5,691 bases of DNA from JAJPIG01 sp035504735 (GTDB taxonomy: Bacteria; Desulfobacterota; Binatia; Binatales; Binataceae). Below, in pieces: positions 1 to 5,611 of this stretch. Location of the stretch: positions 1 through 5,691 of the forward strand of contig DATJRJ010000187.1 of the NCBI GenBank assembly GCA_035504735.1. The letters are read 5' to 3'. The position numbers and the translations under genes were made by a program. The number at the start of each line of letters is the position of its first letter. The stretch's first letter is position 1. The notes beneath the pieces were generated by a model. The model did no database searches and was not told the DNA's origin. It saw only the letters and a program-made list of their open reading frames with translations.

Positions 1-509
1 AACACCGCACGGCCCAACGCCTGCAGATGCGGTTTACAGCCCGGATCGGCGAGGCAGCGCAGAAAGTAGGACGCCGGCGGCGTCGGGAACATCGCGAGCC
101 TTCCGAGCGCTGGCGCCTCGCCGGCAAGCATCGCGACCATCCGGCGCAGGTACGTATCCAGCTCACGACCGCCCGGTGCATAGCGCGCACGATTGTTCCT
201 GACATCGCGATCGCGCGGCCAGCGCGGTGAATCGACGATCGCGAGCGCTCCCCGCTCGAGTTCCGGCGCGGCCGCGACGATGCGCGCGCGCAGCGTCGCG
301 AGCGGCGCCTGCTCGATCCCGGCCAGCGCGACCCGGCGATAAGCGATTCGCGCGCGGTCGCGATCGATAATCGCCAGGTCCAGGTAATCTTCGCCGACGT
401 CGATTCCGGCGAGCGCGCGCGGCGGACCGCCGAGCCGGCGGACAACGATCGTCAGCCGCCCCGCGCCTGCTTCGCGAGGCGCGTTCACTAACGCCGGGCG
501 CGGTGCCAT
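1..509 (-). CDS. Partial RNase H-fold protein, DUF429-like (C-terminus beyond window)
   Basis: An uninterrupted frame of 169 codons starts at ATG 509-507 and runs off the left edge, so the C-terminus is missing. A hydrophobic strand ending in GIDVG (residues 35-39) is followed by the second strand of an RNase H-type fold (LDLAIID, 43-49). Further on are AIVDSP (90-95), GRELD (114-118) and FPTPP (141-145). The order GID, D-P, R-x-x-D and F-x-T-P resembles DUF429 (COG2410, predicted RNase H-fold nuclease), where acidic residues at the strand ends are thought to be catalytic. That family assignment is from memory of motifs and is tentative. The start lies 13 nt after the slt stop, suggesting cotranscription. 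No clear Shine-Dalgarno sequence precedes it. GTG at codon 8 (position 488) is an alternative start, since the first 30 residues look less conserved. The cellular role is unknown. Confidence 0.72.
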   Translation of the reverse strand, partial: MAPRPALVNAPREAGAGRLTIVVRRLGGPPRALAGIDVGEDYLDLAIIDRDRARIAYRRVALAGIEQAPLATLRARIVAAAPELERGALAIVDSPRWPRDRDVRNNRARYAPGGRELDTYLRRMVAMLAGEAPALGRLAMFPTPPASYFLRCLADPGCKPHLQALGRAV

Positions 510-522
510 AGCAAGCGTATGC

Positions 523-2595
523 TCAACGGACGGAGGCGCGCTGCATCCCGCCCGCCGAACCACGCGACGGATAGAGCAACTCGTACTCACGCATCCCGCC
601 GATTACCTTCTTCACGTAATCGCAGGTCTCACGATACTGGATATTCTCGACCCAGGCATCGTCATCGCCGGGGAAGAGCGCATTCCAGCGCGCTACCGCC
701 TGCTCGCCACCATTGTAGGCCGCAACCGCCCGAAAGCGATCGCCGCCATACAGCGTCATCAGCTTCCGCATCAGCGCTACGCCGAGCCTGACGTTGACCG
801 CGGGATCGAACAGATTGCCGGGCTCAGCCGCTCCTTGTGCAGCAGCGACCTTGACCGCCGTCGATGGCAACAGTTGCATCAGACCGCGCGCATTGGAAAC
901 TGATTGTGCATCGGGATTGAACAAACTCTCCTGGCGCGTCAGCGCCATCACCAGCCACGGATTGAGGCCGGCTCGCGAGGCCGTCGGTATGATTAGATTG
1001 GGATAAGCGAGCGGATAGCGGACGCGCTCGGCGACTGCGGGTCCGATCGCGCCGTGCTTTTCGAACCGCGTGACAATCACGATCGCGTCGTACCACGCCC
1101 CTGCCGCCATCAACTCGCCCAGCAGAAAATCGCGCAGCGCCGGATACTCATCGGTGTCGGGTTCGAGCGCCTTCAGCTCGGGCGGCTCGAGCGGGCGCAG
1201 ACCCAGCTCGCGCAACGCCAGCACACGGTCGAGATGGAACGCGGCGCCGGGTGCGTCCACCGCGGGGACCACGCGCGAACTCGGATCGGAAGCCATCGCC
1301 GCGGGGAGCATCGCGGGCCGTATCCCGGTCCTGAGACTCGCGAGCGAGGGATAGTAGTTGCTGGCAGTGCTCATCGCGAGGCGCCGGAAGATCGCGTCCG
1401 CTTCAGCGGCGTTTCCGCTCTTTTCGAGCGCGCGCGCCCGCCAGTAAGTCAGCATGTCGCGATCCGATATCGAGTCGGCATGCGGCACCATCGCGGCAAA
1501 CTCGCGGGCGGCATCGGCGTAGCGTCGCGCCATATAAAAGGTCCATGGCAGGCGCAGCCGGGCGCGCTCGGCCGCCGCACTATCGGGGTACCGCGCCAGC
1601 AACCGTCGATAGACGCCGCGGGCCGAATCGAATTGCCGATCGTCCTCGAAGGCGCGGCCCATCGAGTACAGCGACTCGGGCGCGTAGAAGCTGGCGGGGA
1701 ACTCGGCGGCGACGCGCGAGAACATTGCGCGCGCCCCGGCGGTATCGTCGACGCGCCAGGCTAGATGACCCAGGCGATCGAGAGCCGCCGGGGCTTCGAC
1801 CCCGCCGGGCGCGGCCGCGAGGTAGCGCAGCAATGCGGCGCGCTCGGCGTTTCCACTCCCGCGTTCCGACCGCACCATCATCCAAAGCAATTCAACCCGT
1901 TCTTCGGGTTGAGGAGAAAGTTCAAGTGCTGCATTAATTTGGTCACGAGCCGCGGCGGCCTGCCCCTCGCGCAGCAGCAGCGCGGCTTCGGCCTCTCGAT
2001 AGTCGAGCGACGTAGTCTCGGCGAGATCGGGATGGGCCGCGAGCAGATCGTAGGCGGCTATCCGGGCGCGGGCGTCGAAGGCACCGGCGGGAAACTTGTC
2101 GCGCAAGTCCATCAGGGTGGCGTAAGCACTCCGGTAATCGCCCAGTGCACCGAGTGAGTTTGCCAGCAGATAGCTGGCTTCGGCTTCGATCTGAGGCGGC
2201 GCCGCGCGATCGACCAGTCCGCGGGCGAGCGGTACCACGCGCGCATACTGGCCGGCCTGGTACTCGAGGCGCGCAAGTTCCACGGTCCCCGCCGGATTCA
2301 TCACGCTTTGTGGATAACCGGCGGCCAGCCGGTTTAGAGTTTGCATTGCACCGGCGCTATCGCCCGAATCGCGATCGGCAAGCGCGAGATAATAGAGCGC
2401 GTAATCAGCCAGCCGCACGCATCCCGCCGCAGCGGTCAGATCACGCCGCGCCTCGGGCAACTGATGAAGCTCATAGGCGTTGTAACCGCTCGCGAACTGG
2501 GCACAGGAATCGGACTGCAGCTGGGCACGAGTCGCCGATGGAACGGCGGCCAGCGCGAGGGCGAAGCAAGCCGCAATCGCGATCCGCAATTTCAT
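523..2595 (-). CDS. slt: Soluble lytic murein transglycosylase (Slt70-type, GH23)
   Basis: This 690-residue exported enzyme should cleave the MurNAc-GlcNAc bond of peptidoglycan non-hydrolytically, leaving 1,6-anhydroMurNAc ends, in the periplasm. Residues 1-24 form a signal peptide with a basic start, an Ala/Leu-rich core and a probable cut after TRA24. There is no lipobox at that site, so a soluble rather than lipid-anchored form is likely. Residues about 30-410 are helical hairpins of TPR/superhelix type, as in the Slt70 ring. YPLAYPNLI (527-535) leads into the SLT domain (about 535-665). This carries the catalytic Glu556 in RQES, GLMQL (571-575), AYNGG (626-630) and YRET-x-DYV (654-661). 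All hallmark motifs are present, and the length is close to that of E. coli Slt70. Cys658 sits where Arg is more usual. Cys31 and Cys59 could form a disulfide. A GGAG lies 13 nt before the ATG inside a small hairpin. Confidence 0.95.
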   Translation of the reverse strand: MKLRIAIAACFALALAAVPSATRAQLQSDSCAQFASGYNAYELHQLPEARRDLTAAAGCVRLADYALYYLALADRDSGDSAGAMQTLNRLAAGYPQSVMNPAGTVELARLEYQAGQYARVVPLARGLVDRAAPPQIEAEASYLLANSLGALGDYRSAYATLMDLRDKFPAGAFDARARIAAYDLLAAHPDLAETTSLDYREAEAALLLREGQAAAARDQINAALELSPQPEERVELLWMMVRSERGSGNAERAALLRYLAAAPGGVEAPAALDRLGHLAWRVDDTAGARAMFSRVAAEFPASFYAPESLYSMGRAFEDDRQFDSARGVYRRLLARYPDSAAAERARLRLPWTFYMARRYADAAREFAAMVPHADSISDRDMLTYWRARALEKSGNAAEADAIFRRLAMSTASNYYPSLASLRTGIRPAMLPAAMASDPSSRVVPAVDAPGAAFHLDRVLALRELGLRPLEPPELKALEPDTDEYPALRDFLLGELMAAGAWYDAIVIVTRFEKHGAIGPAVAERVRYPLAYPNLIIPTASRAGLNPWLVMALTRQESLFNPDAQSVSNARGLMQLLPSTAVKVAAAQGAAEPGNLFDPAVNVRLGVALMRKLMTLYGGDRFRAVAAYNGGEQAVARWNALFPGDDDAWVENIQYRETCDYVKKVIGGMREYELLYPSRGSAGGMQRASVR

Positions 2596-2691
2596 CTGAT
2601 CGTGGTTACTCCACGCTCAGGGCCGCTTCAATCCATGGTGCGCGCTCCAGCCCACTTGCGAACCTGACGGGCTTTGGCAAGATTCGAACCC
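2596..2691. promoter_or_regulatory. Divergent intergenic region between slt and maf
   Basis: This short stretch must carry the promoters for both the leftward slt group and the rightward maf operon, because the two are transcribed away from each other. It contains a perfect inverted repeat next to slt and a weaker one next to maf (AGCCC 2649-2653 with GGGCT 2669-2673). No convincing sigma70 -35/-10 pair is visible in either direction. The best minus-strand candidate is TTGAAG (2631-2626), 17 nt from TAACCA, and it is poor. The promoter location is inferred from gene orientation only. Confidence 0.45.
2601..2615. repeat. Perfect 5-bp inverted repeat (CGTGG-N5-CCACG) upstream of slt
   Basis: CGTGG at 2601-2605 and CCACG at 2611-2615 are exact inverted copies with a 5-nt loop, ending 5 nt before the slt start codon. 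In the slt mRNA the arm and loop read CGTGG-AGTAA-CCACG. The only good Shine-Dalgarno match (GGAG, 2612-2609) would therefore lie partly in the stem. It could act as an RNA hairpin limiting slt translation or as a small protein-binding site. A repeat this short can also arise by chance. Confidence 0.4.
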
Positions 2692-3306
2692 GTGGACGAA
2701 ATCGCACCCAAGCTGGTACTTGCTTCCGCATCGCCGCGCCGCCGGACATTGTTAAGTGCGGCGGGTTTAAGTTTTTCGATCCTCGAAAGCCGCCTCCATG
2801 AGCGGCGCCGCCCCGAAGAGCCGGCTGCGGACTTTGCGCTCCGAATGGCGCGCGACAAGGCGATCGCGGTTTCAAAGCGTATCGCAGAAGCGATCGTGCT
2901 GGGCGCCGATACGGTCGTCGAAATCGACGGGCAGGTTCTGGGCAAGCCGAAGCATCACGATGATGCGCGCGCGATGCTCAAGCTATTGTCGGGGCGCACG
3001 CATCGGGTGGTAACGGCATTCGCGATCGCACAGGCCGGTGCAATTCTCGAGGCTGCGGCGGTCGACAGCCACGTCCGGTTTCGCGAACTTGGCAGAGCCG
3101 AGATCGAAGCATACGTCGCGAGCGGCGATCCGTTCGATAAGGCGGGCAGCTATGGAATCCAGGACGGCGGCGCGGGATTCATCGCGAGCGTTGAGGGTGC
3201 GCGCGACAACGTGATGGGGCTACCGATGCGCGAGGTGCTCTCCGCGCTCGCCCGTCACGGCGTCCTACCGAAGAGCGTCAATCCCGCGGGCGGCGCCGGA
3301 TGTTGA
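2692..3306 (+). CDS. maf: Maf-family nucleoside triphosphate pyrophosphatase (dTTP/UTPase type)
   Basis: This cytoplasmic enzyme hydrolyses nucleoside triphosphates, probably dTTP, UTP and modified pyrimidine forms, to the monophosphate and pyrophosphate. It helps keep non-canonical nucleotides out of nucleic acids. From the GTG start it has 204 residues, usual for the family. The signature SASPRR is at 12-17, ARDKA at 53-57, LGADTVV at 70-76 with the expected catalytic Asp73, GKP at 84-86, HRVVTA at 104-109, GDPFDKAGSYGIQ at 145-157 and NVMGLP near 173-178. The KAGSYGIQ form matches the YhdE-type dTTP/UTP branch and not the YceF m7GTP branch. An in-frame TTG at 2674 would add six residues, and a stop at 2665 bounds the frame. 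Neither start has a clear ribosome binding site. GTG was chosen because it puts the usual short N-terminus before LVLASASPRR. It is the first gene of the rightward operon, and its stop overlaps yggS by 7 nt. Confidence 0.93.
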   Translation: MDEIAPKLVLASASPRRRTLLSAAGLSFSILESRLHERRRPEEPAADFALRMARDKAIAVSKRIAEAIVLGADTVVEIDGQVLGKPKHHDDARAMLKLLSGRTHRVVTAFAIAQAGAILEAAAVDSHVRFRELGRAEIEAYVASGDPFDKAGSYGIQDGGAGFIASVEGARDNVMGLPMREVLSALARHGVLPKSVNPAGGAGC

Positions 3307-3989
3307 GCCCGGACGAGATCGCGGCGCGCCTCGAAGCGGTCCGCGAGCGGATGCGGGCGGCGGCCCGGCGCGCCGGCCGCGACACGGAATCTGTGCGGCT
3401 GGTACTCGCGAGCAAAACCCAGCCGCCCGAAGCGATTCGCGCCGCATACGCCGCCGGCGCGCGCGAGTTCGGCGAAAACTACGTGCAGGAGGCGATCGCC
3501 AAGCGCGAACCGCTCAACGATCTGAGCGATCTTCGCTGGCATCTGATCGGGCATCTGCAGCGTAACAAGGCCAGACTCGCGGCCGCATCCTTCGCGATGA
3601 TCCAGACGCTCGATTCTGAAGCGCTGGCGCAGGCACTGGCTCACGCGCGGGAAGTCCCGCCGCCACCAGTTTTGATCGAGATCAACCTGGGCGGCGAAAC
3701 GAGCAAGAGCGGTATCGCGCCGGACGCCGCCGCAGCGCTGATAGGCGCGGTCCGCGGCCTGGTCGAGGTGCGCGGCCTGATGACGATACCGCCCCTGGGT
3801 CAGAGCGCCGCGGCCACGCGCCGTTCCTTCGCACGGCTGCGCGAATTGCGCGACCATCTTGCCCCCACCTGCAAGCTTGCGCTAAGCGACCTTTCGATGG
3901 GAATGAGCGACGACTTCGAAGTCGCAATCGAAGAGGGTGCAACGATCGTGCGGATCGGGCGCGCGGTCTTCGGCGAGCGCGGCAAATGA
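3300..3989 (+). CDS. yggS: YggS/PLPBP-family pyridoxal phosphate homeostasis protein
   Basis: This 229-residue cytoplasmic protein binds PLP without known enzymatic activity. In the family it buffers free PLP and influences amino-acid metabolism. It is a single alanine-racemase-type TIM barrel. LVLASKT (34-40) carries the PLP-binding Lys39. FGENYVQE (57-64), WHLIGHLQRNK (80-90), the segment around GGETSKSGI (131-139), VRGLMTIPP (157-165), SMGMSDDFEVAI (199-210) and GATIVRIGRAVFG (213-225, phosphate-binding end) follow in family order. Length and motifs are complete. The ATG overlaps the maf stop by 7 nt, and the gene ends in an ATGA overlap with proC, so all three are translationally coupled. 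No strong Shine-Dalgarno is visible. The neighbouring proC agrees with the well-known yggS-proC linkage. The PLP role is taken from the family and has not been shown for this protein. Confidence 0.96.
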   Translation: MLSPDEIAARLEAVRERMRAAARRAGRDTESVRLVLASKTQPPEAIRAAYAAGAREFGENYVQEAIAKREPLNDLSDLRWHLIGHLQRNKARLAAASFAMIQTLDSEALAQALAHAREVPPPPVLIEINLGGETSKSGIAPDAAAALIGAVRGLVEVRGLMTIPPLGQSAAATRRSFARLRELRDHLAPTCKLALSDLSMGMSDDFEVAIEEGATIVRIGRAVFGERGK

Positions 3990-4855
3990 AAAAGCTCGGC
4001 TTTATCGGCGGCGGCAATATGGGCGAGGCGATGATCCATGGGCTGCTGGTCAATCATGTTTTCAAGGCTTCCGACCTTATCGCCTCGGACCTCGACGCCG
4101 CGCGCCGGCGCAGACTCGTCCGGCTCTTCAAGATCACGGCCACGGCGGATAATCGCGAAGTAATGACGTCCACTGCGGCGCTGCTGATCGCAGTCAAGCC
4201 GCAGGTGATCGAGCCGGTGATGGACGAGTTGCGCTTAGCGATACCCGCCGGCACGGCGCGTTCTGCAGCCCGGCGCGGCACCAAGACCGCGCGCAATGCG
4301 GCGGCCTCGCGGCTTTTCATCTCGATCGCGGCCGGCGTCACGATCGAGCGCCTCGAGCGGGGGCTGGGACCGCACGCGCGGGTGATACGCGTGATGCCGA
4401 ACGCGCCTGCGATGGTCGGCCAGGGGATGGCGGCGATGGTGCGCGGGCGGCTGGCGACGCGCGCCGACGAAGCTTTCGCGATGCGCCTCTTCGGCGCGGT
4501 CGGCGAAGCGGTCGCGCTACGCGATGAAAGGCTGCTCGACGCGGTTACGGCGCTATCCGGCAGCGGGCCGGCGTACGTCTATCTGTTCGCCAAGGCACTA
4601 ACCGAAGCTGCGATCGCCGACGGGCTGCCACCTGCGTTGTCATACCAGATGACGCTACAGACTATCCGCGGCGCCGCGGAGAGCATGCGCCGGCTCAAGC
4701 TCGAACCGGGCGAGCTGATTCGCCGCGTCGCCTCGCCCGGCGGTACCACCGAGGCGGCTTTGCGGCGGTTCGACGCCGAAGGCTTTTCTGATATCGTGGC
4801 GCACGCGGTTCACGCCGCCGCCGAGCGATCGCGCGAACTCGGGCGTGGATCCTGA
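3986..4855 (+). CDS. proC: Pyrroline-5-carboxylate reductase
   Basis: It catalyses the last step of proline synthesis, NAD(P)H-dependent reduction of 1-pyrroline-5-carboxylate to L-proline, in the cytoplasm. The N-terminal Rossmann domain has FIGGGNMGEAM (6-16) for the dinucleotide and IAVKP (68-72). SIAAGVTI (113-120) and RVMPNAPAMVGQG (135-147) follow. The C-terminal helical dimerisation domain has ALSGSGPAYVYLF (189-201) and the signature RVASPGGTT (247-255). It has 289 residues, about 20 more than E. coli ProC. The excess is one basic, Ala-rich insertion at about residues 88-108 (nt 4247-4309) between the helix after the KP motif and SIAAG. The frame is intact and the catalytic features are kept, so it should be active. 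The start codon shares ATGA with the yggS stop, which fixes the start well. A GAGGAG overlapping its stop serves the next gene. Confidence 0.97.
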   Translation: MKKLGFIGGGNMGEAMIHGLLVNHVFKASDLIASDLDAARRRRLVRLFKITATADNREVMTSTAALLIAVKPQVIEPVMDELRLAIPAGTARSAARRGTKTARNAAASRLFISIAAGVTIERLERGLGPHARVIRVMPNAPAMVGQGMAAMVRGRLATRADEAFAMRLFGAVGEAVALRDERLLDAVTALSGSGPAYVYLFAKALTEAAIADGLPPALSYQMTLQTIRGAAESMRRLKLEPGELIRRVASPGGTTEAALRRFDAEGFSDIVAHAVHAAAERSRELGRGS

Positions 4856-4859
4856 GGAG
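4854..4859 (+). promoter_or_regulatory. Ribosome binding site for yggT (GAGGAG)
   Basis: GAGGAG overlaps the proC stop codon and lies 11 nt before the GTG at 4871. It is the clearest Shine-Dalgarno match in the window and supports the GTG start of yggT. A stop immediately upstream in the yggT frame (4853-4855) leaves no earlier start, and the next in-frame ATG lies near the end of the gene. Confidence 0.7.
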
Positions 4860-4870
4860 CGGTCGCAGAA

Positions 4871-5179
4871 GTGTATATCGGATGGATTGGACTGGTTGCC
4901 TTCATCTTTTTCCGGGTTATCTCGCCGATTCTCACGCTTTATTTCTGGGTGGTGATAATTTCGGCCCTGCTGAGCTGGGTGCAGCCCGATCCGTACAATC
5001 CGATCGTACGGGTGATCTACAGCCTTACCGAACCGGTTTTCGACTGGTTCCGGGAGCGCTTGCCGGTGGTGTTCGGCGGAATCGATTTTTCGCCGCTGAT
5101 CGTGCTGTTGGGGATCGAGTTCCTGCAGGCCTGGCTGCTGCCAAACATCTACGTAATGCTGGCCAATATGGCCTCATGA
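4871..5179 (+). CDS. yggT: YggT-family small integral membrane protein
   Basis: This 102-residue protein has one YGGT domain with two hydrophobic segments, about residues 5-36 and 74-97, joined by a polar stretch. Family marks are ALLSWVQPDPYNP (32-44), LTEPVFDWFRERLP (52-65) and GGIDFSPLIVLL (69-80), i.e. SW-x-x-P, TEP, R-x-x-LP and IDFSP. It should lie in the cytoplasmic membrane. Homologues have been linked to osmotic stress tolerance in bacteria and to thylakoid biogenesis or nucleoid organisation in phototrophs, but the molecular role is not settled. It starts with GTG 15 nt after proC behind a good GAGGAG, and its end overlaps yggU in an ATGA, so it is part of the same operon. The length is normal for the single-domain form. 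Confidence 0.92.
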   Translation: MYIGWIGLVAFIFFRVISPILTLYFWVVIISALLSWVQPDPYNPIVRVIYSLTEPVFDWFRERLPVVFGGIDFSPLIVLLGIEFLQAWLLPNIYVMLANMAS

Positions 5180-5538
5180 GCGCGCCGCCGTCTGCGCTGC
5201 CCTCCTGGCTCAGGATTGGCACCGGGTCGATAACTCTCCAAGCGACCGCGCGTCCCGGCTCCTCGCAGCGCGGGATCGTTGGTCTCGGCCCGAGCGGGCT
5301 CGCCGTCGCCGTTCATGCCCGGGCGATTGAGGGGCGCGCCAATGCCGAACTGGTCGAGGTTCTCGCCGCCGCGCTCTCGGTACCCCGCTCATCGATTGTG
5401 CTGGAACGGGGAGAGCGCGGGCGCGCCAAGCTGTTTCGTATCAAATGCCCGAATCCACGCGCGATAGCTGAGAAAATCAAGGGGCTCGCGCGCAGACCTG
5501 ATTTCGAGGAAAATAGTGTTGGTGAGCGGTCTCGTTGA
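5176..5538 (+). CDS. yggU: DUF167 (YggU) family protein
   Basis: This 120-residue small cytoplasmic protein of unknown function belongs to the DUF167/COG1872 family. The family pattern is visible: ITLQATARPGSSQ (19-31, usually V-x-V-x-P-G-A-S), LAVAVHARAIEGRANAELVEVLA (42-64, normally P-x-DGKAN), then LSVPRSSIVLERGERGRAKLFRI (67-89, normally R-K after the G-x-x-S-R turn). About 15 Pro/Ser-rich residues precede the domain, and a charged tail of about 18 follows. The ATG at 5176 is chosen because it forms an ATGA overlap with the yggT stop. The same frame stays open upstream to 4882 across yggT, but that part resembles nothing and is a GC-bias artefact. DUF167 genes commonly follow yggT, which supports the assignment. 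No biochemical role can be stated. Confidence 0.9.
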   Translation: MSAPPSALPSWLRIGTGSITLQATARPGSSQRGIVGLGPSGLAVAVHARAIEGRANAELVEVLAAALSVPRSSIVLERGERGRAKLFRIKCPNPRAIAEKIKGLARRPDFEENSVGERSR

Positions 5539-5611
5539 CAACCTGAATCGCGATGTTTACCTAGATTTGAGAGGCGATTCACCGCCCGCACGCAAGCGAA
5601 TCTGAATCATC
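5535..5611 (+). promoter_or_regulatory. Gap before fmdB-like gene with a consensus -35 TTGACA
   Basis: A perfect sigma70 -35 hexamer, TTGACA (5535-5540), overlaps the yggU stop codon. At the ideal 17-nt distance is TACCTA (5558-5563), which matches TATAAT only at its first two bases. TAGATT (5562-5567) is a better hexamer but sits 21 nt away. The 73-nt gap is the largest within the rightward group and is locally more AT-rich than the genes, so a separate promoter for the zinc-ribbon gene is possible. No hairpin followed by a T-run is present, so readthrough from the operon is also likely. Confidence 0.3.

Noticed and set aside
1054..1764. 236-codon open frame on the plus strand.
   Set aside because: It lies wholly antisense to slt, has low-complexity Arg/Gly-rich sequence and no recognisable motif. 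Long antisense frames are expected at this G+C.
2674..2700. On the minus strand this reads with a T-loop-like GGTTCGAATC, suggesting the 3' part of a tRNA.
   Set aside because: The flanking stem has only four of five pairs, two of them G-U. No matching acceptor stem, anticodon arm or CCA is found nearby, and the stretch is at the start of maf.
2145..2801. 218-codon plus-strand frame spanning the slt start and the intergenic region into maf.
   Set aside because: It is antisense to slt and out of frame with maf, with an Arg-rich composition typical of a GC shadow.
3255..3857. 200-codon open frame on the minus strand.
   Set aside because: It is antisense to yggS and the end of maf, both clearly recognised, and its product resembles no family I know.
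4882..5175. The yggU frame stays open for 98 codons upstream, across yggT, suggesting dual coding or a fused protein.
   Set aside because: yggT is convincing in its own frame. The upstream translation lacks domain features, and the ATGA overlap at 5176 gives a natural yggU start.
5563..5603. AGATT (5563-5567) and AATCT (5599-5603) as a possible terminator or repeat after yggU.
   Set aside because: The arms are only 5 bp with a loop of about 31 nt and no following T-run, so it is not a credible intrinsic terminator.
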